DNA of 64,000 bases from Pasteuria penetrans (GTDB taxonomy: Bacteria; Bacillota; Bacilli; Thermoactinomycetales; Thermoactinomycetaceae): assembly GCF_900538055.1 (NCBI RefSeq), contig NZ_UZAC03000001.1, positions 1,798,001 to 1,862,000 of the forward strand, written 5' to 3'. The notes below the pieces were generated by a model. It made no database searches, was not told the origin of the DNA, and worked only from the letters and a program-made list of their open reading frames with translations. The position numbers were made by a program, and so were the translations under genes. Numbering within the stretch: the first letter of the stretch is position 1; each line of letters opens with the position of its first letter. Below, piece after piece: positions 8,839-18,711 of the stretch.

Positions 8839-8879
8839 TTCTAGCTGGCACCTTTCGAGGAAAATCCGTCTAAGGCGCC

Positions 8880-9005
8880 GTGTGTCAAGAAGTCGTTCAA
8901 GAAATGAAGGTTGCTCGGCCCTTCGTAACCGGCTGGTAGGTAGCAGGTTACAAACCGCCTAGTGCTGTGTGTCAAGAAGTCGTTCAAGAGATGAAGGTTG
9001 CTCGG
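8880..9005 (+). mobile_element. Group II intron 5' ends, one inside another
   Basis: Bases 8880-8966 are the first 87 nt of the intron family seen at 13830 and 53375 (GTGTG start, ending AGTGCT). At exactly that point a second intron 5' end begins (8967-9005) and is cut off. This is the same internal insertion site (site A) used in the large array. Confidence 0.8.
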
Positions 9006-9140
9006 CTCGGGGACGGTCAGATCTTTCTGTACGGAACCTCTGTACGTCAAAAACCCTGCTCCAGCAAGGAGCAGGGTTTTATTTGTTTAAAAATGTTAAT
9101 TGGGAATCCAACCCGAATCCTGTATCTATCTATTCAGGAC
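9006..9140. repeat. Inverted duplicate of 18712-18870
   Basis: The stretch from GGGACGGTCAGATCTTTCTG through the hairpin terminator to AATCCTGTATCTATCT is present in reverse complement at 18712-18870 with scattered substitutions. Together with the direct duplication this shows complex rearrangement of the locus. Confidence 0.75.
9050..9080 (+). terminator. Rho-independent terminator
   Basis: AAACCCTGCTCC pairs perfectly with GGAGCAGGGTTT around AGCAA, followed by T-rich sequence. It could end transcription from the secreted-protein gene on the plus strand. The inverted copy near 18790-18822 has mismatches in the stem. Confidence 0.8.
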
Positions 9141-9507
9141 CTGTTTATAGTAATTTTATATCTATATTAAACGATGATATTGTTTGTTTGTTGTAAAAGT
9201 TCATAATTTTTTTGTATAAATAACATCGAATTACGAAAACCATAATATTCAACCCTTGTCAAGGTAGATCTTTGCAATTATCCGTGAGGCCAAATTCATA
9301 TAGAAATACGTCTTGCAAAATATAATCTTACAGTGTATATTGTAGAAAATGTTCGCTGTTATTACCGAAATGATGGTAAAGGGAATGGGAAAAAACATGG
9401 TTCGCAAGAAATCGCACACAAAAGAGTGCCCAAATACTTCACACCCTATTGTCTAAGATATTCAAACCCACCAAAGTCTAAACATACTTTCGAAAGGGGA
9501 GGAAGAA

Positions 9508-10287
9508 ATGAGCACTCCACGTCATTGTACCACAATTTCCCGAAAAGACAACCCGTCAAGCCAGCCCCTTTTTCATGTTTCACCTCTGCAGTACAGCTAT
9601 GGGGACTTCATAGCCAGCGGGGATCCAACGCAATTGAAATATATTGTTGAAGAGGCAAGAGAAATAGAGAATTCCCCGCTTACTCCTGTTGAACAAAGGG
9701 ATAGGGTTAGGAAAGTAAGAGAATCCCTCTGCGCGTTGTCAGAGGAATTCGAACGTGAGGGAGCACCCCCCTCCCGGCCCAATGATCGTAAACAGGGTTT
9801 TGAACAGCAACAGTCGAAAGAGGGGGAGGACCCTATTGCTGAAAAATGGTGTCCAAAGCCCAACAATGAGTCATTGAAAGAACAAAAGGAGGAAAACAAC
9901 GCTAAGAAGGGGGGATCCAAAGCCCAGGGGGAGAGAGCAGCGGTAATCTGGAAGAGAGACCAAAAGCTCTTAAGGATATTATCTACAGATGCAATCTACG
10001 GATCAGACGACATAACAGTGTCTAAGGAGGAACGTGAGATAGCTTCCCACCTGGCAAAAGCCGCTAAAACTTGTTTAGGGGATAACGACATGGCTGTTCG
10101 AATGCACCAGTTTATTACTACATATCCCAAACAATCAACAAGGATGTTTCTCTCTACGTTCATCAGAACCCCACTAACGAATCATAGGGTGGATGATATT
10201 GAAGAGGAGTTTTGTACAAACGGTTTAAAGCACGCTATAGAGCTAGGCGGTTCAACCCCCGGTTTTTGGTCCACCACGGTCCAATAG
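9508..10287 (+). CDS. Hypothetical protein with charged central linker
   Basis: A 259-residue protein starting at ATG 9508 after a strong GGGGAGGAAG. Residues 1-45 are polar, residues 50-80 are helical (QLKYIVEEAREIE and onward), residues 85-145 are a disordered Lys/Glu/Gln-rich linker, and residues 150-245 are a helical domain with TVSKEEREIASHLAKAAK. The last residues lie in a segment shared with 22715-22945, so the native C terminus may have been replaced. No signal peptide or known domain is recognised. Codon use looks like a real gene. Confidence 0.6.
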   Translation: MSTPRHCTTISRKDNPSSQPLFHVSPLQYSYGDFIASGDPTQLKYIVEEAREIENSPLTPVEQRDRVRKVRESLCALSEEFEREGAPPSRPNDRKQGFEQQQSKEGEDPIAEKWCPKPNNESLKEQKEENNAKKGGSKAQGERAAVIWKRDQKLLRILSTDAIYGSDDITVSKEEREIASHLAKAAKTCLGDNDMAVRMHQFITTYPKQSTRMFLSTFIRTPLTNHRVDDIEEEFCTNGLKHAIELGGSTPGFWSTTVQ

Positions 10288-10480
10288 TTCAACATCTTCC
10301 CAGTGGGGGTGCGGAACAGGATCAATCCCCATTTTTTATATAGTAACTCCTATATTTATCATTCATAACTTGTTCGTTCCCTTAGGCTCGTGATCATCCC
10401 TTTCCCACTGCCTCCAAATTCATCAACCGATGTCACAATTTCCCGCGCTCGCGGGGTGTAAGCGGCTACAACAATACCCA
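10249..10480. repeat. Repeat of 22715-22945
   Basis: About 230 bp, from GGTTCAACCCCCGG to the tract CTACAACAATACCC, is repeated with few changes at 22715-22945. On the minus strand both copies contain an open C-terminal fragment with GIVVAAYTPRA and EIVTSVDE, so they are remnants of the same unidentified gene or element. Confidence 0.75.
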
Positions 10481-10801
10481 TGGGAAAACCCATTTGGGAA
10501 TACCGGAGAACGGTTCAAGGGATTGTTTCGTCCCTGTGTCTTCTCTACCGTGCATCCCACCATCTCTACCATCCATTCTCAGACGCAGTCAACTGCCTCG
10601 CGTGGTTATCAACAAGTTGATACCACCCGAAGCCGTTAGTATGTGGGGGGATAATGAATAGAGGGGGGAAATAATGGCGAGAATGAGTTAAATAAATAAT
10701 AATTTCATTATATAATGTCTTTATTATGTTAAACATATATATTAATGATAAAAAAATATGTCTTTTTATTTTTATATTAAATATAAAGTTTAATATTGTA
10801 T
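10481..10801. other. Intergenic, AT-rich
   Basis: No gene is seen. The right half is strongly AT-rich and leads into the 3' end of an IS3 transposase fragment. Confidence 0.4.
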
Positions 10802-11310
10802 TTAGATCACTTTTACAACTCTAGATCGTTCCCCAGATGGGACTTGTTTCATAATTTTTCTGTACTCGTGGGGTGTCAGATTTCCCAGACTCCCATGACA
10901 ATATTCCTCATTGTAATGTTTTACGAATGCAGCATGTTCCTTATGAAACTCTTTGAAATCACAGAACTCAAACCTCTCAAAAAAATTGACCCTCACAAGG
11001 CTATGATAGGATTCGATGTGTGCATTGTGGTTGGGTGATTGAACAGGTATTCGTTCGTGATAGATTCCTTCTGCTTCGATAAATCCATGAAACTCATGAC
11101 TGATGAATTGCGAACCATTGTCTGTCCGTAGTACGGGCTTATCCTCTCCATTTTCAGCATATTGATCCAGGGCCGTTTGAACTGCCTTCACTACATCCCT
11201 TGATTTACAGGATAGGTAGCTTTCAGAGAAGACAACAACCCTATCAAAAACATCGAGGATGCTCAGAACGAAAACTGGAGTACCATTGGGAAGTCGCTCA
11301 TGCTGGATGC
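10802..11310 (-). pseudogene. IS3-family OrfB, C-terminal fragment
   Basis: The minus strand codes for the last ~170 residues of an IS3 OrfB: SILDVFDR, the second Asp in LRTDNGSQF, and the Glu in NAHIESYHSLV. The N-terminal half and the first catalytic Asp (in WEMD) are missing. The break is at the codon after that Asp, where the left end of another IS3 element (TATTAGGCCCCC) begins at 11311. It cannot encode an active enzyme. Confidence 0.85.
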
Positions 11311-11377
11311 TATTAGGCCCCCTGGTATAATAGACCTGGAGCGGCATAACGGGAGCATGTTCCCCATGGGGGTAAAC

Positions 11378-11683
11378 ATGAAAGCAGCTCGAAAAAAGTT
11401 CTCGTTAGAATTCAAGCAAAAGGCGGTTGATCAGGTCAAAAGTGGACAACATATTGCCCAAGTGTCTAGACAATGCGACGTTGCTATCAGTACAATCAAC
11501 AGGTGGGTTAAAGAGGAAAGAGAGGGCGTGTTGGTTGGTTCGTTTTCTTCGCCGAGGGGTCACCGCCAGATGGATTCGCCATCCCTTCGGTCTCTGCAGA
11601 AGGAGATTGATGATTTAAAGAGACTCTTAGGTAGTAAAGAATTGGAAATCAGTCGGTTGAAGGAAAGGATGGGGGGGAAATGA
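11378..11683 (+). CDS. IS3 transposase OrfA
   Basis: A 101-residue DNA-binding subunit. It has an N-terminal helix-turn-helix (FSLEFKQKAVDQV, then HIAQVSRQCDVAISTINRWV, about residues 8-45) and a C-terminal leucine-zipper-like coil (SLQKEIDDLKRLLGSKELEI). GGGGG lies before ATG 11378. The stop TGA overlaps the orfB ATG as ATGA after a run of seven G, which could allow coupling or frameshifting to a fused transposase. Confidence 0.85.
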   Translation: MKAARKKFSLEFKQKAVDQVKSGQHIAQVSRQCDVAISTINRWVKEEREGVLVGSFSSPRGHRQMDSPSLRSLQKEIDDLKRLLGSKELEISRLKERMGGK

Positions 11684-13008
11684 AGAAAAATAGCTATAAC
11701 ATGTAATTAAAGAAGAAAATAGTTAGAGAAGCTTTACATAACGGTAACGTGTCCGAGATTGCCCGTAAACACGGACTCATCCCCAGAACGGTCAGGAGTT
11801 GGGTGAAGCAGTACGGGGTGAAGGGGGATCTCTGGGAAAGAACTGAGAATGATGCAAAGAAGGTGTCCCTGAGTGAACAGGATGTTTCTCATAAAACCGT
11901 TCTCGAATTAAGGGAACAGATCTACCAGCTAAAGAAACAGTTGAAGAAACAAAAGGAGGAGGATCAGCTCAGAATCAATATTCTGGAGGACCTTGTAAAA
12001 AAGCAGAATCTCTGCCCCCAGAATCGGATTGAGGTGGCAGAGTGCTGGATGGAGAAAGGGTATTCACAGAATAAAACCCTAGACATTGTTTGCGTGTCGA
12101 AGTCTGTTTACTGGAGACAGAGGAGGAATCAGGGAGCCGCCACTCCGCAGGATAATGGGAAGGAAGTGGTTAGCATAATGCATTCTAGGAAGATAAAAGA
12201 AAGGGGGAAATTTCCAGGATATGCCCTGGATAAGCAGGGGAGAAAGATAAGTGATGAAAAAATCATGGATATTGTGTTAGCACAAATAACGGAAAATAAA
12301 TTTGATGCTTGTGGTTATCGAAAAACCGCATACAAACTTAGGAAAAAAGAGGGTATAATTGTCAATCACAAGAAAATGCATCGACTCTGTAAGGAGTCAG
12401 GAATCCTTCGCTACCGGGGAAAAAAGCGTCGATCCTCCCTACCAGCCAACAGAGCTTATGAACGGAAAATAACGGCTTCCAACCAACTTTGGGAGATGGA
12501 TATTCAGTATAAACGACTTGCGGATCATACCATGGTTCAAGTTTTTAGCATCATAGATGTTTTTGACAGAAGTATTGTCTTCTCTGATAGCTATCTGTCC
12601 TGTAAATCAAGGAATGTAGTGAAAGGGGTTCAGATGGCTCTAAACAAATATGTTGGAAAAGGGGAGAACAAGCCTGTAATACGAACAGATAATGGTTCCC
12701 AATTCATTAGTCATGAATTCTATGGTTTCGTTGGGGCGGAAGAAATCCATCATGAACGAATACCTAATAAATCACCCAACCATAATGCGCATATTGAATC
12801 CTACCATAGTATTGTAAAAAGTGATCTCTATGACAGGTTTGAGTTTCGCAATTTTGAGGAATTCCATAAGGAACATGTTGCGTTCGTAAGGCATTACAAC
12901 GAGGAGTACTGTCATGGAAGCTTGGGGTATTTGACACCACACGAATACAGGAAAATCATAAAGGACCCCCGAAACCAGGGTCTAATCGGGGCTGTTAAGG
13001 TTATATAA
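11680..13008 (+). pseudogene. IS3 transposase OrfB with early nonsense codon
   Basis: OrfB should start at ATG 11680 (MKKNSYNM), but codon 9 is TAA (11704-11706) where copy b has Lys. The frame then stays open; an internal GTG 11749 could restart at 419 residues. The rest is intact: a second helix-turn-helix (MSEIARKHGLIPRTVRSWV), a coiled coil, and the integrase core with Asp in WEMDIQY, Asp in IRTDNGSQF and Glu in AHIESYHS. A product restarted at 11749 would lack only the first ~23 residues and might still act. Confidence 0.8.
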
Positions 13009-13702
13009 ATTTATCACTCCAATTGCATAATCTACCCTAATAAGATCGAATTTTGATAAATATAATAATACATTTTTTATTATATTTTATAATGTTAGTA
13101 TACGGTGTCTTTAATTGCGTTTAAAAATCCCGATTTCAGGCCAATTTCATCTATTTTTTATAATTTACCTACTTAATTTTAGGTAATAAATGTTAATGAG
13201 ATTTGTTTTATTATTTACAATTTGTTTTTTACAACAGGTAATAAATGGGGTCATTGGTTTCGATCAAAAATTAGTGGTTGAATGATAATCCATAAATACA
13301 AGTCTGTTTCGCTCCGAAATAGGCTGCTTTTCCCAGCGGGGCCGAGGGATGTCCGTTAGGGCATCCCAGGTGAAGGACCCCCCCGGGCTTACCTAGCACC
13401 TACCCTTTGGATCGCTTTTTTCGGTTTTGGGTGTATCGAAAAGTTGGCTCGGGATGCACTATAAATTACATTTTGCCCACGGTTTCGGGGGCAATTTCCT
13501 ACTTTGGATTACTTTCAGAAAACCGGACCTGATGAGAACGAATGGAGCTAGAGTCGGGGGTTATATGAAGCAATATCATAAAAATGGTTTATAAATTCGG
13601 GAATCATTACGAAGAAAACGGGGCATCGGCTTGCTTTGTGTCGCACAAGACGGATGGTAGGGCTATTTTGCCGTGGTGGGTTGAAAATAGGGGGTTGACC
13701 CG
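13009..13702. other. Non-coding stretch with a shared repeat and a hairpin
   Basis: No gene is seen. Near 13351 GGGATGTCC and GGGCATCCC form a 9-bp hairpin. Bases 13621-13702 resemble 61955-62030 (shared core GGTAGGGCTATTTTGC-like) and may be the end of an unrecognised mobile element; they abut a broken IS3 orfB. Confidence 0.5.
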
Positions 13703-13829
13703 GATGTCCATCTCCCAAAGCTGGTTAGAAGCCGTTATGTGTCGTTCGTAGGCTCTGTGGGCAGGCGGGGAGGAACGACGCCTCCTCCCCCGATAACGGA
13801 GAAGTCCCTCCTCCTTACAGAGGCGATAC

Positions 13830-15702
13830 GTGTGTCAAGAAGTCGGTCAAGAGATGAAGGTTGCTCGGCCCTTCGTAACCGGCTGATAGGTAGCAGGTTA
13901 CAAACCGCCTAGTGCTGCTGGGGTTAAATGCCTTGGTTGTGAGCGATCTAGGAAAAGGCAGGGCATGACCCTGTCAGGTGGGAATCGGGGAGATCAGCGA
14001 AAGCGAACCGTTCGAAGACGCATCGAAAAATGTAGTCCATGTCAAAACCGATGTGGGTATCGGACGTCGGGATGAACCGTGGGGGGCGACCTATCTTCTG
14101 CCCCGGTGGCATGCGGTGTATAGGCGGGATGAACCCGATTTAGGCTCTTGATCGGAACTTGAGAGATCGTCGTACGGCGTCTGGCTGTCGCCAGATGTAA
14201 AGACCGAGGGCTAACCGAGGTTCCGTGCACGAAGTCGGATCAACCCATAGTAGTGTAGAAGCTTCTGTAATGGAAGTGGAGCGAAGGGGTTGAATTGCCT
14301 GCATGTTTCAGAGAAGTACAGCAACTTGGATGGAAATTACCGGAAGAGGAGACTGGTATGAAGCAAGCAACATCGGACCAAAATCCAGACAGATACAATA
14401 TACAGCAGAAAGAGGTACTGAAGGCGTGGCATCAGGTAATGTCTAACGATGGAGGTCCTGGAGTGGATCAGCAGACGATTACCGCATTCGCATACGATCT
14501 GAGAAGTAATTTGTATGTGATATGGAATCAACTCTGCGCAGGATCCTACTTCCCCTCCAAGGTTAGGCGTGTGTGGATTCCCAAGTCATGCGGTGGAAAA
14601 AGGCCACTTGGCATACCCACGGTAGCAGACCGGGTAGCCCAGACGGTAATAAAGAATCGGCTTGAGCCTCTCCTAGAGACCCACTTTCATGGAGATTCCT
14701 ATGGATGTCGCCCCAAGAGATCAGCGCATCAGGCGTTACGTGTAACCCGTGAGCGCTGTTGGGAGTACGACTGGGGAATCGACCTCGACATAGTGGGCTT
14801 CTTTGACAACATTCCGCATCACCTCATTTTGAGGGCCCTTGAGCACGTTGGGGCGGATAAAGTAACGTTACTCTATTGCAAGAGGTGGCTTAAGGCACCG
14901 GTATTATTACCTGATGGGACGAGCGAGGAAAGGGTTAAGGGCACGCCGCAAGGTGGAGTCGTAAGTCCCCTCCTGGCCAATCTGTTCCTGCACTACGCTT
15001 TTGATCAATGGATAGAAACGGAGCACCCCGATATACGTTTTGCGAGGTATGTAGATGATATTATCGTCCACTGCCGGAACAAAGCGCAAGCTGAACATCT
15101 TCTTTCAGAAATTCGGCAAAGATTGGCAGAGTGCGGGCTGGAACTGCATCCGGAGAAGACCAAAATCTTCTACTGTGAAGATGATAGGCGGAACGGGAAT
15201 CATGATGTTGTTGCCTTTGATTTTCTAGGGTACGCATTCAAGGCCCGTGAGGTCAGAAGTCGTCGTACAGGGGTGAGATTTGTGGGTTTCGTACCAGCCA
15301 TAAGCCAAAAATCTAAAAGCAAGATAGCTAGGCAAGTTGGGAAGCTGGGCATCCCAAGTAGAGTGGGCATAGATCTGGAGGAGATAGCAAACCTTCTCCA
15401 TGCCAAACTCATGGGATGGCTTACCTATTATGGCGCCTTCTACCCTTCGGCCATTAGGAGTTTCTTGCGTGACCACATCGACCAAGTTCTGGCTCGATGG
15501 GCCACGAAGAAATACAAAAAGCTGAACAATTGGAAAAAGGCCCTGAGATGGGTTCGATATATACGGGGAAAGTACCGAAGGCTGTTTGTACACTGGCATC
15601 TGAATAGGACAAGATCCTAATGGGGCAATAAGAGCCGTATAATGGGAGACTATTAAGTACGGTTCTGTGAGAGGGTTGGCTGAAATGCCAGCCCTACTCG
15701 AC
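13830..15702 (+). mobile_element. Full-length ORF-bearing group II intron
   Basis: A self-splicing ribozyme and retroelement of 1873 nt. It starts GTGTG and ends with domain V (15632-15665, GAGCCGTAT...GTACGGTTC with AGC triad and GAGA loop) and a domain VI hairpin ending CTACTCGAC. Both ends are fixed by the IS3 orfB reading frame, which closes exactly when they are removed. Domain IV holds the reverse transcriptase gene. Its first ~460 nt are close to the ORF-less introns at 53375-60163, so it is a possible helper for them. Confidence 0.93.
14358..15620 (+). CDS. ltrA: Group II intron reverse transcriptase/maturase
   Basis: A 420-residue protein that assists splicing of its intron and copies it into new sites. 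ATG 14358 is chosen because AGAGGAG lies 7 nt upstream and family members start at this point (MKQATSDQN); an in-frame TTG occurs at 14295. Reverse transcriptase blocks are complete: RPLGIPTVADRVAQ, IDLDIVGFFDNI, GTPQGGVVSPLLANL, and FARYVDDIIV with the YxDD active site. The maturase thumb (GIIM type) follows. The protein ends after KKYKKLNNWKKA and RRLFVHWH with no HNH endonuclease domain, so integration would use endonuclease-independent routes. Confidence 0.95.
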   Translation: MKQATSDQNPDRYNIQQKEVLKAWHQVMSNDGGPGVDQQTITAFAYDLRSNLYVIWNQLCAGSYFPSKVRRVWIPKSCGGKRPLGIPTVADRVAQTVIKNRLEPLLETHFHGDSYGCRPKRSAHQALRVTRERCWEYDWGIDLDIVGFFDNIPHHLILRALEHVGADKVTLLYCKRWLKAPVLLPDGTSEERVKGTPQGGVVSPLLANLFLHYAFDQWIETEHPDIRFARYVDDIIVHCRNKAQAEHLLSEIRQRLAECGLELHPEKTKIFYCEDDRRNGNHDVVAFDFLGYAFKAREVRSRRTGVRFVGFVPAISQKSKSKIARQVGKLGIPSRVGIDLEEIANLLHAKLMGWLTYYGAFYPSAIRSFLRDHIDQVLARWATKKYKKLNNWKKALRWVRYIRGKYRRLFVHWHLNRTRS

Positions 15703-16390
15703 ATCTTCTTGTGATTGACAATAATGTCCTCCTTTTTTCTCAGTTTGTATGCGAGTTTTCGATAACCATAGGCATCAAACTTATTTTCCTCCAGATGGGT
15801 TACTACAATATCCATGACTTGTTGATCACTTATTTTTTTCCCCTGCCCATCCAAGGCATATCCAGGGATGTTTCCTTTCTTCTTTTCTCTTTTATGATGC
15901 ATACGAACTATTTTTTTCCCATCGTTTTTCGGAATCGTTTTCTTATTCCTCCTATATTTTTGATAAACGGACTTCGATATATGGACAATATCTAAGGTCC
16001 TGTTTTGAGAATACCCCTGTCTCATCCAGCACTCTGCCACCTCAATCCGATCCTGGGGGCAGAGATCCAGCTTTTTTATAAGGTCCTCTAAGATCGCAAT
16101 CCTAAGTTGATCCCCCTCTTTTTGTTTTTTCATCTCTTTCTCCAATTGGTAAATTTTCTCCCTCAATTTCATAATTGTTTTATATGAAACATCTTGTTCG
16201 TTCGCGGAAACCCTTTTTGCACTATCCCTGGTTTTTTTCCATAGATCCTCCTTCACCTCGTACTGCTTTACCCAACCCCGAACGGTTCTAGGGGCGAGTC
16301 CGTGTTTGCGAGCAATCTCAGACATATTATCGCTACGTAGAGCTTCCTCGACTATTTTCTTCTTTAGTTTCATATCATAGCGTTTTTTCT

Positions 16391-16702
16391 TCATTTCCCT
16401 CCCATTCTCTCCCTCCATCGACTAATTTCCAATTCTTTACTGCCCAGGAGTCTCTTTAAATCATCAATCTCCTTCTGCAGAGACCGGAGGGACGAAGAAT
16501 CCATCGTACGATGACCTTTTGAGGAGGAGAATGAGCTGGCTAATACACCCTCCCTGTCCTCCTTTATCCAACGGTTAATCGTGCTAACAGCAAGATCGTG
16601 CTGTCTAGATACCTGGACAACATGTTGCCCACCCCTGACCTGTTCAATTGCCCTCTGCTTGAATTCTAACGAAAATTTTCTCCGTGCCATTTCCGTGTTC
16701 AC
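16391..16702 (-). CDS. IS3 transposase OrfA, copy b
   Basis: A 103-residue paralogue of the OrfA at 11378, with helix-turn-helix (HVVQVSRQHDLAVSTINRWI) and C-terminal coil (SLRSLQKEIDDLKRLLGS). Its stop overlaps the orfB start (ATGA). The element's left end, read on the minus strand as TATTAGGCCCCCTGG, is at 16763. The frame is intact, but its orfB partner is broken. Confidence 0.8.
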   Translation of the reverse strand: MNTEMARRKFSLEFKQRAIEQVRGGQHVVQVSRQHDLAVSTINRWIKEDREGVLASSFSSSKGHRTMDSSSLRSLQKEIDDLKRLLGSKELEISRWRERMGGK

Positions 16703-16763
16703 CCCTTACGGGGACCAGCTCCCATTATACCCACCTGGACCTATTATACCAGGGGGCCTAATA

Positions 16764-18065
16764 GTAGGTTTGTGCTTTGAGCAATGGTATAACCATGGAA
16801 TGATGCCCGGAAACTCTCGTAATGGGTTCACCCTTCGTGAACGAAACGGGTTGAAAATACGCATTCCTCAATTGCGTGAGGCCGTTACCACTCAAATGAT
16901 TGGCGATTCGGGTATTTTGGGATATCGTGATCTCAAATTAGTGGAAGGTTCTTGGATAAGAGGCATATCATTTCAGAGTATATCCGAACTCTTGTATGAG
17001 GCAAGGGGTATCGAGATCTCGCCATCCACTCTAAAATCCCATATCCAACCTCTTTATAACAGGCTAGATTCTTTTGGTAACCAGGATTTGAGCGGTTACA
17101 AATGTTTTGGCATCATGTTGGATGCCTCCTATGATCACACTGACATCATCACCCATAAGGGTAAGAGGAAAAAGAAGCGTAAACGGGGAAAACCCGTACT
17201 TACAGCCCTCGGGATCTTCATAGATGACGAGGGCATCAAGCTGGTATATTTGGGTTGTAAGAGCGTGGACAGTGAATCTACCGACAATTATGCCCTGCTT
17301 GTTGGGGAACTGGTGAAGCGGGGTTTCTCTACAAAGAATGTGGAGTTAATGTTGAGCGACCGTCATCGGTCGTTCGCCGGTTTACGAGATAAGATATTTC
17401 CGCAAGCCGAGCTGCATTACTGCGGTGTCCACCTCACTCGTAACCTAGGAAAAAAGATCCCGAAATGTTTGAAAGGACCATTGGGATCGGTGTTTTTGAA
17501 GGCAGCTTACTGGGTCTTAAAAGGCACCACCAAGGAAGAGGTTTGGGAAAGATTTGGGCTTCTCAAGTCCGCCCTCGAGTCCACCTACGGTGGTGAAATG
17601 AAAGACGCTATAGAATACTTATGTGTAAATATAGAATCACATACGAATGTTGTCAAGTTTTTTAGTAATCCAGAAATTATTAGGGTTTTATTGAATACTA
17701 ATAGGATTGAGAGTATGAATAGGCTCATAAGCCGCTGGGCTGATTGGAAAGGTGGATTTCGCAGCACAGAGGAACAAGAGAGAGCAGCCCACATAGCTGG
17801 ACTGAGGATGGAAAAATCCCCCCTTATTTTCCCATTCAAGGAAGGGTATCTAATCCTTGATGAAGAAATTTCTGATAAGGAAAAATGTTTTGGGTTTAGA
17901 ATAGGGCGTGTCGAGAAAAACTGTCGGAGTCTTATGGAGATATGTATAAAGGGATGGAAAGGAGATTGCCAAGAATTGGGGAACATCCTTGCCTCGTTGG
18001 CAAAACAAACTATTGAATGTTGCAATGGTTTATTATGGATACGGCATAATCAGCTTTTGTTATAG
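16764..18065 (+). pseudogene. IS256-family transposase, 5' truncated
   Basis: About 433 residues of a Mutator-type transposase, different from the one at 5996. The catalytic Asp is in GIMLDASYDH, the second Asp in LMLSDRHRSF followed by HYCGVHLTRNL, and the Glu in NTNRIESMNRLI. The region before 16764 belongs to the IS3 copy b end, so the native start is lost. The open frame continues upstream into IS3 sequence only by chance. The catalytic residues are complete. Confidence 0.8.
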
Positions 18066-18211
18066 AAAATGGCTACAATGGTTTGATACGTCCTGGTGGT
18101 ATCCGGCTTACCACCGTACCAGATTCCCCGGTGTCCTCTTAGCCCACATTCCTGATCCCCTCGGGGGAAGAATCTAGGGGATCCCGTAGGTGATGTACGG
18201 AATTCCTGAAT

Positions 18212-18660
18212 GTAGGTTCGATTAGATTCCGGGGGCGTCACTGTGGGTACCCCTGTTGGTCCCCCGGTTTATCAAGGTCCCATGAGTATACAAGGATCTC
18301 CGAAAACAGGTGCCACTGCCTCCCTGGGTTTCGGATTCCCCGCGCAAGGGTCTGTACAATTTAGGCCCAGTCCTGATCCGGATACCGCAGCTGTTAGCGA
18401 TTTCCCGCTGGTCTCTCCCTAGGTTCCACAAGGTCTGATACACCACCGGGGTATGATATGGGTGCCAGTGGAACTTCCCAATCCCCTGGGTCTAATGGAA
18501 GGGACGGAATTCCTAACACTGCAATGCAAGTGTGCAAGTGTTACCGGGCCTTTGGGAACCCCCCAATAAGGTTTTACAGGCCTCACAAGTACACATTATG
18601 GGGATCATCATCATCTGAATCTGACACGATAGGGGCAATCCTTGTATCATATTCATAATT
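18212..18660 (+). pseudogene. Decayed Gly/Pro/Ser-rich protein gene
   Basis: Open from 18213 with no clear start: a Gly/Pro-rich frame (VTVGTPVGPP, SIQGSPKTGATASLGFG) ends at TAG 18420. The same composition continues in the +1 frame (GYDMGASGTSQSPGSNG) to 18656. This suggests one frameshift near 18410 in a former surface- or coat-type protein. The evidence is compositional only. Confidence 0.35.
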
Positions 18661-18711
18661 ATCAAATAAAAATAATAATATAAATGCATCTATGAATATA
18701 TATTAAATCAT

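Larger units (their letters stand above)
7536..9005 (+). repeat. Duplicated segment, copy 1 (partner 18970-20406)
   Basis: From CAATATTGTATC just after the IS256-like right end, the sequence matches 18970 onward through the 5' leader, the secreted protein gene and the group II intron 5' ends that follow. The leaders differ by a short deletion in an ATC-rich tract, and the coding parts differ in repeat number. Confidence 0.85.
11311..13008 (+). mobile_element. IS3-family element, copy a
   Basis: The left end TATTAGGCCCCCTGGTATAA recurs in reverse at the left end of copy b (near 16763) and of the fragment at 60851. The element carries orfA and orfB with an ATGA overlap. The right terminus is not certain and is set at the orfB stop. 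Confidence 0.7.
13703..16394 (-). pseudogene. IS3 OrfB (copy b) split by a group II intron and truncated
   Basis: The minus-strand reading starts at ATG 16394, overlapping the orfA stop as ATGA. It runs through the helix-turn-helix and coil to NHKKM at 15703. It is then interrupted by the intron at 13830-15702 and resumes at 13829 with YRLCKEEGLLRYRG. Joining the two parts restores the frame found in copy a (NHKKMHRLCKE). It ends at WEMDI near 13703, where unrelated sequence begins, so the core domain is lost. The intron lies antisense to this gene and could not be spliced from its mRNA. Confidence 0.85.

Noticed and set aside
15225-15702. C-terminal extension of IS3 OrfB into the intron
   Set aside because: The frame runs on by chance into the antisense strand of the reverse transcriptase gene; homology stops at 15703.
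16581-16763. N-terminal extension of the IS256-type transposase at 16764
   Set aside because: These codons are antisense to IS3 orfA and the IS3 end; family homology begins only after 16764.
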